From positions 186,001 to 250,000 of the forward strand of contig JBCBJV010000002.1 in assembly GCA_038522945.1 (NCBI GenBank): 64,000 bases of DNA, in the 5' to 3' direction. Position 1 is the first letter of the stretch. Each line of letters opens with the position of its first letter. Position numbers and translations under genes: made by a program. This document shows positions 7,987 to 16,151 of the stretch, in pieces. A model generated the notes under the pieces. The model saw only the letters and a list, made by a program, of their open reading frames with translations. It did no database searches and was not told the DNA's origin. The stretch is from MED-G105 sp038522945. GTDB taxonomy: Bacteria; Pseudomonadota; Alphaproteobacteria; Caulobacterales; Parvularculaceae.

Positions 7987-9030
7987 ATGATGAACCTTGA
8001 GGAACTCAATAAGATTGCCCTCGCCATGGTTGCTCCGGGCAAAGGCATTCTTGCTGCGGATGAATCCAGCGGCACAATCAAGAAGCGGTTTGACTCAATC
8101 GGCGTCGACTCAACAGAAGATAATCGCCGGGACTATCGGGAGATGCTTTTCCGTACCGAGGCGGCGATGCAGGACCATATCTCTGGTGTCATTCTTTTTG
8201 ACGAGACAATCCGCCAGAAAGCTGCTGACGGCACGCCGCTTGTTAAGTTGATCGAAGATGCCGGCTCGATCCCGGGCATTAAGGTCGACAAGGGGGCAAA
8301 GGACCTTGCTGGCGCAGAAGGCGAAAAAATCACCGAAGGTCTCGACGGCTTGCGCGAGCGTCTCGCGGAATATCATGAGCTCGGGGCGCGGTTTGCGAAA
8401 TGGCGGGCCGTCATCGATATCGGTCGCGGTGGCGACGAAAGCATGCCATCCGGGTACTGCATTTCAACAAATGTGCATGCACTTGCACGCTATGCAGCCC
8501 TTTGTCAGGAAGCAAACATTGTCCCCATCGTCGAGCCGGAAGTGCTCATGGACGGCGATCACGATATCGACCGGTGCTACGAAGTTACCGAATTCACGCT
8601 GAAGGCGCTCTTCGACGAGCTGTTCGCTCAAGACGTCGCCCTTGAAGGCACCATCCTGAAGCCGAACATGGTGATTTCCGGCAAGAAGTCCCCGGATCAG
8701 GCAAGTGTAGCAGAGGTTGCCGAACGAACCGTCAATTGTTTCCGCCGCACGGTGCCGACGGCGTTGCCCGGGATCGTCTTCCTATCCGGTGGCCAATCTG
8801 ATGAGGAAGCGACCGCGCACCTCAATGCCATGAATGCGGGGTACAAAGATCAAATGCCGTGGGCACTGTCTTTCTCCTATGGCCGGGCACTTCAAGCGTC
8901 ACCTTTAAAAGCATGGAGTGGAGAGACCGGGAACGTGCCGACCGCTCAGGCCGCGTTCGCACATCGCGCCCGGATGAACGGGTTGGCTCAACTTGGAGAT
9001 TGGAAGTCTTCATTGGAAACGGCAGCTTAA
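7987..9030 (+). CDS. fda: Class I fructose-bisphosphate aldolase
   Basis: A 347-residue aldolase of the eukaryote-like class I fold. The Schiff-base lysine is in EGTILKPNM (about K225), and other active-site residues are visible in ADESSGTIKKRF (25-35), RFAKWRAV (about K138) and FLSGGQSDEEAT. Class I enzymes need no metal, unlike the class II enzymes of many bacteria. Two ATG codons stand together at the start, with GGGAGAATAAG upstream. Last gene of the glycolytic block. Confidence 0.95.
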   Translation: MMNLEELNKIALAMVAPGKGILAADESSGTIKKRFDSIGVDSTEDNRRDYREMLFRTEAAMQDHISGVILFDETIRQKAADGTPLVKLIEDAGSIPGIKVDKGAKDLAGAEGEKITEGLDGLRERLAEYHELGARFAKWRAVIDIGRGGDESMPSGYCISTNVHALARYAALCQEANIVPIVEPEVLMDGDHDIDRCYEVTEFTLKALFDELFAQDVALEGTILKPNMVISGKKSPDQASVAEVAERTVNCFRRTVPTALPGIVFLSGGQSDEEATAHLNAMNAGYKDQMPWALSFSYGRALQASPLKAWSGETGNVPTAQAAFAHRARMNGLAQLGDWKSSLETAA

Positions 9031-9144
9031 ACGCGCAAATTACGTCGGTCAGGTTTCGTGCCTGAGCGGTCTTTCACGATGGGCATGAGTGGGGCTGAGT
9101 AAGGCGTGACTCCGGAGTGATGCATCAAGAAGCGCCCTCATGTC

Positions 9145-9423
9145 TCACTCTTTCGAGTACTCAAACTCGATGAAGTAAACATTTCGACCGGAACCGTGCT
9201 TTGCGGTTCGCAAGAGATCGACAGTACCTTCGAAACCAGATGCCTTTGCCATGGCTGGCGTTACGTTCTCCAGATTTATTTGTCGGATTGACGTCACGTG
9301 AATAAAACCAGGTGCGAGGGGGTATCTTCCACCCACTTTGACCCTTGGCGACTGCCAAATACGGACCGAAGACGTGATTTTTCCTTCACGGATCGGGTCC
9401 CTTAGCCGTTTCAAGAATTGCAT
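9145..9423 (-). CDS. Small ASCH-domain-like protein
   Basis: About 92 residues beginning MQFLKRLRDPIREGKITSSVRIW, which resembles ASCH/PUA-like proteins (a conserved KxxxGxxTSSxR stretch followed by VKVGxRYP and a VTSIRQI strand). ASCH domains are beta-barrels thought to bind RNA or nucleotides; a specific role cannot be given. The Met at 9423 fits the family start better than the upstream codon at 9462. It converges on the aldolase gene and overlaps no confident coding sequence. Confidence 0.55.
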   Translation of the reverse strand: MQFLKRLRDPIREGKITSSVRIWQSPRVKVGGRYPLAPGFIHVTSIRQINLENVTPAMAKASGFEGTVDLLRTAKHGSGRNVYFIEFEYSKE

Positions 9424-9487
9424 TGCCCAGGTTTCTTTCAGGTCGCTTCTGCGCGTTGCCACTGGAAAGTATGATTTCGTTGATCAT

Positions 9488-9925
9488 ATGAGGAACGAAA
9501 ATGCGGGCAACATGATGAAACCAAATCGACAAATAATGACACGGCTCGTTGCCGGCGTGATTGGCGTGGTTTTCAGCCTTGGCCTTGTGCTCGCGATCCT
9601 TCAGCCAGAGCGGATTTGGGCGGTCCTCGCTGCCATTGTGTTTTTGCCGCTCGCCATCGTTCTCCTGACGGCGTGGTGTCGGCGAAAAGGTGAGGGGTTT
9701 GCAGATCGCCACGCGGGAAAGCTTCGGGCGGGGATTGCCGGTGCCGGGGTCGTGATCTCAGCGGCTCTATTGATCGGTGTCCTTGAGCAAACCGGCGTCA
9801 TTAACCCAGACCGAACTGGTTCCGGTTGGATCAGGATACTCGTGTTACTGCCGGGAACCATTGCCGTTACGTCGGAACTCTTCAGTGACTGGCTCTCCAA
9901 AAAAGCTGAGAAACCTCAGGACTAG
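9488..9925 (+). CDS. Small integral membrane protein, unknown
   Basis: About 145 residues with a basic head and four probable membrane segments: LVAGVIGVVFSLGLVLAIL, WAVLAAIVFLPLAIVLLTAW, AGIAGAGVVISAALLIGVL and WIRILVLLPGTIAVTSELF. The open frame extends upstream to 9338, but that part is antisense to the ASCH gene. The ATG at 9488 or the ATG pair at 9512-9517 is more likely; neither has a strong ribosome site. Family not recognised. Confidence 0.55.
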   Translation: MRNENAGNMMKPNRQIMTRLVAGVIGVVFSLGLVLAILQPERIWAVLAAIVFLPLAIVLLTAWCRRKGEGFADRHAGKLRAGIAGAGVVISAALLIGVLEQTGVINPDRTGSGWIRILVLLPGTIAVTSELFSDWLSKKAEKPQD

Positions 9926-9998
9926 TCTCTGCAGGCTTGGCATTTTCAGCACTTTGCATGGGTCGTTTTGGCTTGACTAAATGTCGCTTACCTCCCAC

Positions 9999-10015
9999 GT
10001 TTACGGTAAGTAAAC
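9999..10015. promoter_or_regulatory. Candidate operator palindrome upstream of the Coq4-like gene
   Basis: GTTTAC-GGTAA-GTAAAC: perfect 6-bp arms around a 5-bp spacer, 51 bp upstream of the start at 10066. Form and size match TetR-family operators (TTAC-N5-GTAA type). No TetR gene is adjacent, so the regulator would act from elsewhere. Confidence 0.4.
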
Positions 10016-10065
10016 TGGTGAGTGTAACATTATCCAAACCTTCAAGCCTGCAGGAGAGTGACTTC

Positions 10066-10914
10066 ATGGGCGCCCGCACACTCAATGACCATGTCCCGGA
10101 AAAAGAGTTCGTCTGGATCAACGGGTTTGCTGCCCCACCGGCCCCGCGGGTACGCCCAATTAGCGCCCTGGTGTCTGTCTTGCGGCTCATCCGGAACAAG
10201 GAAGATACCAGCCTCGTTTTCAGGGCGATTGCTGACCTTGCGGGCAAGGCGGGCCACAACCAGTTCCGCAAATTCGTGGGCACGGTTTATGGCGCAAAAG
10301 TCGTCAAAGAACCGATCAAAATGGAGAACATTCTCTCAAACCGTGAATGGCTCGCTACGATGCCGGAGGGGAGCTTTGGGCGGGCCTATTACGACTTCAT
10401 GGTGGGCCAGGATCTTACCCCTCAAGGCCTGTTGGCGTCAGCGAGAGATGCAGGCTTTGATCTTGAGGCGGACACTCAGTTCCCGGAGTATCAACGCCTG
10501 TTCCTCCATAATAGCGTTATCCATGACGTTATTCATGTGCTTACCGGGTACGGGCGCGACGCGCTCGGTGAGATCTGCAATTTGGCCTTTACCGACCAAC
10601 AGCACCACAGTCCCGGGTTCAAATTAATCATTGCGATTGGTGTGCTCGCCCAAAAGCGGGAGGCTTGGAAAAGCCCGATCATCGCATCGGTTCGCCAGGC
10701 GGCTGAGATGGGTCGGCAAGCGAGGTTTATTGCAGGAACCGATCTGGTCCCTCTGATGCCGCTGCCCCTTGAGGATGCACGGGCGCAACTGAACCTCATC
10801 GAGCCGACGGTCTACAATGGGATCCCGCAATCTGTGAAAGACAATCTGTTAAAGCCCACACCGTCGCCGGAAACGGGCTATGGTGACGACGGACTTGCGC
10901 CGGTAGGGTCGTAA
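10066..10914 (+). CDS. Coq4-family protein
   Basis: About 282 residues, starting at 10066 where CAGGAGAG lies upstream. The diagnostic zinc motif HDxxH-(x11)-E is present as HDVIHVLTGYGRDALGE near residues 155-171, followed by an aromatic, membrane-facing C-terminal half. Coq4 organises the ubiquinone biosynthesis complex in mitochondria and has been linked to C1 decarboxylation; bacterial homologues are common in alphaproteobacteria, but their role is less certain. A candidate operator palindrome lies 51 bp upstream. Confidence 0.85.
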   Translation: MGARTLNDHVPEKEFVWINGFAAPPAPRVRPISALVSVLRLIRNKEDTSLVFRAIADLAGKAGHNQFRKFVGTVYGAKVVKEPIKMENILSNREWLATMPEGSFGRAYYDFMVGQDLTPQGLLASARDAGFDLEADTQFPEYQRLFLHNSVIHDVIHVLTGYGRDALGEICNLAFTDQQHHSPGFKLIIAIGVLAQKREAWKSPIIASVRQAAEMGRQARFIAGTDLVPLMPLPLEDARAQLNLIEPTVYNGIPQSVKDNLLKPTPSPETGYGDDGLAPVGS

Positions 10915-11027
10915 GCCAGCAGGGTCGCAGGTAAGTCAAGACCCAAACAAGCAGTGGCGTCACCGGGTGGCCCACTTACAAGAGTTGGTCTGGACAGTCT
11001 TCCGATGCCGCGATAAGGCGACAGGCC

Positions 11028-11666
11028 ATGACGGCTTGCCAGCTTTATCTTATCACTCCGCCGGAAATCTCCGATCTTGACGAGTTTCTGACGGCTTTTC
11101 GCGCCGCGTGCGAGGCGGGCCCCATTGCCTGCATCCAAGTCCGACTAAAAGGACCGGCTGCGACAGACAGCCATGTGCTTGACGTCACCCGCGCCCTCAT
11201 CGCCGAAGGTGCCCCGCGGGAAATTGCCGTTCTCGTGAACGATCGCCCGGATCTGGCGAAGGCAGCTGGCGCCCATGGGGTCCATATTGGTCAGGAAGAT
11301 ACGCCTTACGAAGCGGCACGCGCGTTGCTCGGTGACGACGCGACCGTTGGGGTTACCTGCCATGACTCTCGCCATCTGGCTCTTGAGGCAGGTGAAGCGG
11401 GGGCGGATTATGTGGCCTTCGGGGCGTTCTTTTCCACCTCCACGAAAGAAGCATCGACCCGGGCAAGCGTGGATCTTCTGCGATGGTGGTCCTACGCCAC
11501 CACCGTCCCGTGTGTCGCTATCGGGGGGATCACGCCGGAAAACTGCGAACCTCTGATTGAGGCGGGGGCGGATTTTCTCGCTGTATCCGCAGGGGTGTGG
11601 CACGACCCCGATGGACCGGGCGCAGCGTCGGCAAAGTTTGCCAGGCACTTAAGTCGGCACGGATAA
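11028..11666 (+). CDS. thiE: Thiamine phosphate synthase
   Basis: A 212-residue TIM-barrel enzyme joining the pyrimidine (HMP-PP) and thiazole phosphate moieties into thiamine phosphate. Signatures: QVRLKG for the first strand, VNDRPDLAKAAGAHGVHIGQED, GVTCHDSRHL, ADYVAFGAFF and VAIGGITPENC for the phosphate-binding strands. No TPP riboswitch is visible in front of it, unlike thiC later in the window. thiE beside a class I aldolase gene recurs in alphaproteobacteria. Some relatives are TenI isomerases, but the motifs favour ThiE. Confidence 0.85.
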   Translation: MTACQLYLITPPEISDLDEFLTAFRAACEAGPIACIQVRLKGPAATDSHVLDVTRALIAEGAPREIAVLVNDRPDLAKAAGAHGVHIGQEDTPYEAARALLGDDATVGVTCHDSRHLALEAGEAGADYVAFGAFFSTSTKEASTRASVDLLRWWSYATTVPCVAIGGITPENCEPLIEAGADFLAVSAGVWHDPDGPGAASAKFARHLSRHG

Positions 11667-11728
11667 TGCTTATTGCCCCTTGAGCGTCGCGGGATAAGAT
11701 TATCCCGCTTAGAGACAAGGGTAGTCCC

Positions 11729-13051
11729 ATGACGTCGGTAACCATTCGGTGGTGTCTCTTTATTGGACTGACGCTGTTTACAGCTATCATTGCCTTCTCC
11801 CCAGCCCATGTTCCGTCTCAGAACCAGTTCGGGTCCGTCACGCCGCTTGGAACCGACCGGACCGCATCTGTTGCCGAGGGTAATCGTGCTACGACCGGCG
11901 ATCGCACTTCGACGGACCGTGCGCGAGAGAAAGACGCCGGTGGAAACGAGGCCGGCAACCAAACCGATGCTTCGTTTGCCGATACATCAGTGTTAACCGA
12001 TAGCGATGAGTTCCGCATTACTCCGCCAAAATCCACGAACTCTGTCATTGCTGATGCAAATGCGCTTGCCACGGGACAGAGCGGCGCGCAGCTTCCCGGT
12101 ATTCTCGGCGACAGTTCGCGAAGCCCGGCTGCCGTCATCAAGCAAGCCTATGACGCCTTAGTGGCTAAAGAGTTCGACAGGGCGTTCCGTCTTGCCGAAC
12201 CCATGGCTGAAAGGGGGCATGCGGATGCCCAGCATCTCGCTGGCTATCTTCTGGAAAAAGGTCTGGGTACGTCGCAAAGTCTTGGACGTGCTTTCCGTTT
12301 GTACAAGGCTGCCGCTGCCCAAGCGAACACTGACGCCATGTTGGCGCTAGGGGACATGTACCTCAAAGGCATGGCCGTGGAACAGGACTTCGGTGAAGCG
12401 TTCAAATGGTTTGAAAAGGGCGCGGACTATCAGGACCCGCGCGCCAAGTCGCGCCTTGGTGCGCTGTATGCTGATGGCCTGGGAACGAAGCAGGATCTTG
12501 TGAAAGCCATGGCGCTCTTCGATGCGGCTGCATCGGAGAATGAAACGGAAGCAATTTTTGCGATCGGGTTTGCTTACCTGAACGGAACCGGAAAGCCCCA
12601 AGACGATCAGCTCGCGTCAATCTATTTCAAGCGGGCCGCCAACAATGGACATGCCATGTCTGCCTACCAACTGGCCAAATTGCACGATGCCGGTGTTTTG
12701 GGCAGCCGCGATCCCGACAAGGCGCTGAAGTATCTCCTCATGGCTGCGGACAAAGACTATGCCCCAGCTTACACCGCCCTTGGGCTATTGGCACACCGCG
12801 GAGATGGACAGGGAACTGCAGTTGAGTGGTTCGAAAAAGCTGCACAAGAGCGCGAGCCGGAAGGCATGTTCTTTTTTGCAGTCGCGAACAACGAAGGGGA
12901 TGGTGTCGAGGTCGATCAAGCGATTGCGCGCAAATACGCCGTGCAGGTTGCAAATCATCCCGGTGCTGATGAAGAGCTGAAAGCTAAAGCGCGCCATCTC
13001 ATTGGTGAGATCGATGCATCACAAGCGTCTATGGCAACACTGCGCGACTGA
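11729..13051 (+). CDS. Sel1-repeat protein with N-terminal membrane anchor
   Basis: A 440-residue protein. Residues 5-27 form a hydrophobic signal or anchor (CLFIGLTLFTAIIAFSPA), followed by a low-complexity linker to about 125, then some seven Sel1-like repeats (for example MLALGDMYLKGMAVEQDFGEAFKWFEKGA and MSAYQLAKLHDAGVLGSRDPDKALKYL) to about 400. Sel1 repeats are TPR-like scaffolds for protein contacts. In this class such proteins act in polarity or exopolysaccharide control (PodJ, ExoR), but orthology cannot be claimed. It probably lies on the periplasmic side. Confidence 0.8.
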   Translation: MTSVTIRWCLFIGLTLFTAIIAFSPAHVPSQNQFGSVTPLGTDRTASVAEGNRATTGDRTSTDRAREKDAGGNEAGNQTDASFADTSVLTDSDEFRITPPKSTNSVIADANALATGQSGAQLPGILGDSSRSPAAVIKQAYDALVAKEFDRAFRLAEPMAERGHADAQHLAGYLLEKGLGTSQSLGRAFRLYKAAAAQANTDAMLALGDMYLKGMAVEQDFGEAFKWFEKGADYQDPRAKSRLGALYADGLGTKQDLVKAMALFDAAASENETEAIFAIGFAYLNGTGKPQDDQLASIYFKRAANNGHAMSAYQLAKLHDAGVLGSRDPDKALKYLLMAADKDYAPAYTALGLLAHRGDGQGTAVEWFEKAAQEREPEGMFFFAVANNEGDGVEVDQAIARKYAVQVANHPGADEELKAKARHLIGEIDASQASMATLRD

Positions 13052-13167
13052 CGCACCGCAGAAAAGTGTCATAAACGTTTCACAGAGAATCTTCTCCGTC
13101 GCGGACCAGTCTGCCTTGATCTGTACAGGGTCCATCCCCATTTCCACGGCATATCAGAAACAATCGA

Positions 13168-14421
13168 ATGAGGGAGAGGCTATTGAACCCAGTCAGGTTT
13201 TTGCTCAAAATTTTGTTGGCTCCGTTTCGGCGGATCCTCCGTTTCATATTTGGTGTCGGCGGGCGGACCGTCCGCAAGACAAGCGCCGGGGCTGTCGCTC
13301 AGCGGATCAAAGAGACGCCTCCGGAGGAAAAACGAAAACCTGACAAGGACCCAGACGCCGATGCGGCCGGTCCGGAAGATGATCCCACTTTTTCCCAACA
13401 CGCCTCCCGGGGTTTTTTGTTCACCCGACTGGAACGTCCCTCGCTGGTCGAACGGGTAGCCTCGGACCTGATGATCGAAGAGGCGCGGGAATATGTTGCC
13501 CAGGCGGATACTTTTTACACGTACGGCTTTCCTCTTTTTCCGCGAGCCGACCAATTCTATGAGGAAGTCGAGCAGGACTATCTTGGCGTGGTTCTGGGCC
13601 GACAAAATGGTGGGACCGACGCGAACTTTCTCGATATTATGCGGAAATTCCGGCGTTCCCTGAACAGCAACACGGCGCGTTTATATCTGGTGTTCACGCC
13701 GGCCTTTCTGGCGATTTGTTTGGCTTTGGCGATTCTGGGCGAAAGCCTCGTTGTTTATGTTCCGGGCGCAGCGAGCATCAATGAGCAGGTGCGCTTAGCC
13801 TTGCCGCTTGTGGCAGCCGTGGTCGTTGGTTTCGTTGCGATGCTGATTTTATATCACTGGCCATACAAGATTACGCAGCAACAGAACCTTCTGGGTCTCG
13901 ACAATTACGTGACGTCGAAGTTCAGCCGGATCAATCAGAAGTTTCAGGTCGCCAAACGCCGGGCCATGAGTGTTGAACGCACCAAGCGCATGCATGAAAT
14001 GGATGACCTGAAAGAAGAGGCGGGCACCTGGACAACTGCGTATCACTGGCTCGCCATGCGGCTTTATTTCTGTGAGACCTGCGTTCGAAATGCGGTTTAT
14101 CAAATTCGACGCAACACGGTGCTCTATGCGTTTGGCGGGGTCATTATCTGCCTACTGATTGGTCTCGGGGCGGCTGTCGCTGTGAAACTGACAGCACCGA
14201 CCCTGGTCAACCCGCCGTGGATTGTCGCGGCGAGTCTTGTCTTCACGATTGGCGCTTATGCTGTAATCATGGGCCGGGCGACGGCAGACACCTTAAGCGT
14301 GCTTGAACCGCGCGAGTGGAACCGTTTCCATCTGATCGATCTGCACGCGACCATGCGTGAGCATGTGGGCGAGGACAAACAGCAGATCGTCACCTTCCGT
14401 GACCGCAACCGCATGGAGTAG
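13168..14421 (+). CDS. Four-helix membrane protein, unknown
   Basis: A 417-residue protein. The N-terminus is basic with an amphipathic stretch, and an acidic, Lys/Glu/Pro-rich linker covers about 45-75. Four membrane segments follow in two pairs: LYLVFTPAFLAICLALAIL and LPLVAAVVVGFVAMLIL, then VLYAFGGVIICLLIGLGAAVAV and WIVAASLVFTIGAYAVIM. A cytosolic helical region of about 70 residues with Lys/Arg and Met lies between the pairs. Family not recognised. A TTG at 13183 with GGGAGAG upstream is an alternative start. Confidence 0.7.
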   Translation: MRERLLNPVRFLLKILLAPFRRILRFIFGVGGRTVRKTSAGAVAQRIKETPPEEKRKPDKDPDADAAGPEDDPTFSQHASRGFLFTRLERPSLVERVASDLMIEEAREYVAQADTFYTYGFPLFPRADQFYEEVEQDYLGVVLGRQNGGTDANFLDIMRKFRRSLNSNTARLYLVFTPAFLAICLALAILGESLVVYVPGAASINEQVRLALPLVAAVVVGFVAMLILYHWPYKITQQQNLLGLDNYVTSKFSRINQKFQVAKRRAMSVERTKRMHEMDDLKEEAGTWTTAYHWLAMRLYFCETCVRNAVYQIRRNTVLYAFGGVIICLLIGLGAAVAVKLTAPTLVNPPWIVAASLVFTIGAYAVIMGRATADTLSVLEPREWNRFHLIDLHATMREHVGEDKQQIVTFRDRNRME

Positions 14422-14592
14422 GCCGCGCGGGATCGGGTCACGCCCCTCGGGTCCCCACGAAGAGCTTGGCGCTCTTGACACTAGCGAGAGGGTTGCCTGC
14501 CAAACGACCGATATGGGGGAGGAAAGGACGCTCGCAAAGAGTGGCGATTGACCGTGTTTGGCCCATTTTTTGCCGTTCACAAGAAGAATGGT

Positions 14593-14625
14593 GAGCGGCT
14601 TAAAACGCCCTAAGTCGGTCGCTCA
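14593..14625 (+). repeat. Copy 1 of a 33-34 bp repeat flanking the CPBP-MarR pair
   Basis: GAGCGGCTTAAAA, a variable middle, then GGTCGCTCA; the outer TGAGCG and CGCTCA can pair. A similar copy stands at 16110-16143, beyond the MarR gene. Similarity is about 75 percent by eye. Confidence 0.4.
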
Positions 14626-14706
14626 ACAAGTTGCACATGGATGAGTTTGAAGCTTTCGTTGGCGCTGTTCGTGGACTTGTATCAAGCCTTCGCCCGACAA
14701 AGCTCT

Positions 14707-15405
14707 CTAAAAATCCGTTCCAAGATACTGGGCCGTAAACACCAAGCTATTGACCGCCGCGTGTGCAATCATTAGCGGCCAAATATTTCTGCGATAAACA
14801 AGAAACAACACACCAAGTGTCACACCAATCATACCGGTCACAAACAGGCCTCGCCAGCCTAGATAATATACATGGCCAAGGCCGAAAATCAGTGCCGGGA
14901 GGACAATACTGACCACAATGGCGACAGCAGAGTTGCCAAGAACATCCCGCAATCGAGAAATCATATACCCCCTGAACACCAATTCTTCAGCAGGGCCCGC
15001 GAACCATAAAATGGCAAGCCAGAACAGGAACAACGGCGTATTGCCTTCTAGCTTTCCCCATCTGAGTTGCGGGTCAGGTTGTTCAGCAGTGAATATACCT
15101 ATGTTCAAGGCTTCGCCCAGTAAAGCGATGCCGATACCAGAGGTTAAGATCACAACAAAGGCAAGAATCGTCTGAGGCAATATCAATAGGACGCCTTTAG
15201 GCCAACGCACTGGGACCAAGCCAATTTTAGAAAGACTGATATTACGGTGGCGCAGATACGCCACCACAACGATAAGCACTACGGCTAATGTCAGAGGGCC
15301 GGCAAACCGCCAACTGATTTGGTCGAAACCAAGCCGAATGAGGTGGAGCAATATCAAGAAAGCCGTGATTTCCAAAAATATATGTGTGCGTTTTGGGTGT
15401 GTCAT
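14707..15405 (-). CDS. CPBP-family intramembrane metalloprotease
   Basis: A 232-residue multi-span membrane protein with the CPBP (Abi/CAAX-like) motifs: EELVFRGYM (motif 1, Glu-Glu and Arg), FGLGHVYY (motif 2, His) and HAAVNS near the C-terminus (motif 4, His). These Glu and His residues form the metal site in Rce1-type proteases. Bacterial members process prenylated or small peptides or take part in bacteriocin immunity; the substrate here is unknown. It lies 80 bp downstream of a MarR-type gene on the same strand, so it is probably under that regulator. The segment looks GC-poorer than its core neighbours. Confidence 0.85.
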   Translation of the reverse strand: MTHPKRTHIFLEITAFLILLHLIRLGFDQISWRFAGPLTLAVVLIVVVAYLRHRNISLSKIGLVPVRWPKGVLLILPQTILAFVVILTSGIGIALLGEALNIGIFTAEQPDPQLRWGKLEGNTPLFLFWLAILWFAGPAEELVFRGYMISRLRDVLGNSAVAIVVSIVLPALIFGLGHVYYLGWRGLFVTGMIGVTLGVLFLVYRRNIWPLMIAHAAVNSLVFTAQYLGTDF

Positions 15406-15484
15406 CTTTTTCGTTTCTTCTAATGATTAATTCTGTGAACCGATGGTTTTGAGCCAAAACCTAATTGAGATCGGAACGCTGCGT

Positions 15485-15979
15485 CTATTTCACACGGCGT
15501 TTGGCTCCAGGAGAGTTCGCCATTCGGTCTTTTAGCGGATTATTATCGAGCGCTTGATCTGCTTTTTGGATCGCAGCATCGAGATTGATGCCAATCTCTG
15601 TGAATAATGCCTCATAAGCGGCCGTTAACTCCGGAAGAAAAGACTGCAACTTCTTGCCTTCGCTCAGTCCGGACGCGGTCAACTGAATTATGCGACGTCG
15701 CGCATCGTTTTCATCTGGTACGGAGACGGCAAACTCATGCTCATACAGCCAGGCGAGTCGTTGCGCTGTCAGTTGATGGGAATACCTTAGACGGCCTGCG
15801 ATATCCGCCTGTGATTTCGATCCCTCCGAATACAGTAGTTGTACGATCCCCATTGTTTTACTGGCGATCCTCAATCCCTTTTCAGGCAATGCGTCGGCCA
15901 TTTGATCATACAATCGTTCTGCCAATTGTTTTGCGCGCAAAGCGAACGCGGCTTCCGTATCGAGAAACTGCTGAGACAC
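15485..15979 (-). CDS. MarR-family transcriptional regulator
   Basis: A 164-residue winged-helix protein. A dimerising N-terminal helix leads to the DNA-binding region (SKSQADIAGRLRYSHQLTAQRLAWLYEHEFAV), the wing DENDARRRIIQLTASG, and a C-terminal dimerisation helix. The DxRxR pattern in the wing is typical of MarR. The start is a GTG at 15979 with AAAGGA about 8 nt upstream. A 48-bp palindrome with two ATTGCGCAAT cores overlaps the region just before the ribosome site, which argues for autorepression and control of the CPBP gene downstream. Confidence 0.85.
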   Translation of the reverse strand: MSQQFLDTEAAFALRAKQLAERLYDQMADALPEKGLRIASKTMGIVQLLYSEGSKSQADIAGRLRYSHQLTAQRLAWLYEHEFAVSVPDENDARRRIIQLTASGLSEGKKLQSFLPELTAAYEALFTEIGINLDAAIQKADQALDNNPLKDRMANSPGAKRRVK

Positions 15980-15989
15980 TTGAGTCGTC

Positions 15990-16037
15990 CTTTCATCAAT
16001 ATATTGCGCAATCTATTGCGCAATATATTGATGAAAG
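15990..16037. promoter_or_regulatory. 48-bp perfect palindrome: likely double MarR operator
   Basis: Two perfect 23-bp arms (15990-16012 and 16015-16037) separated by CT. Within each arm lies ATTGCGCAAT, itself a 10-bp palindrome, so there are two operator cores with centres 12 bp apart, on nearly the same face of the helix. The right-hand sequence also contains TATATT as a possible -10 element for the MarR gene. Its inner edge reaches the AAAGGA ribosome site, so dimers bound here would block transcription from this point. Confidence 0.75.
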
Positions 16038-16109
16038 TCAATTGCTATTGCTAATCCAAGGCTCCGACGAAGGCAAAATCACCGGCTTGAGCTAATCAAA
16101 GAATTAGAC

Positions 16110-16143
16110 GAGCGGCTTAAAATCGCTCCACTATGGTCGCTCA
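16110..16143 (+). repeat. Copy 2 of a 33-34 bp repeat flanking the CPBP-MarR pair
   Basis: GAGCGGCTTAAAATCGC and GGTCGCTCA, matching 14593-14625 in the same orientation. It lies just past the 3 prime end of the VOC gene, so a terminator role for that gene is also possible. Confidence 0.4.
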
Positions 16144-16151
16144 GCATCGGC

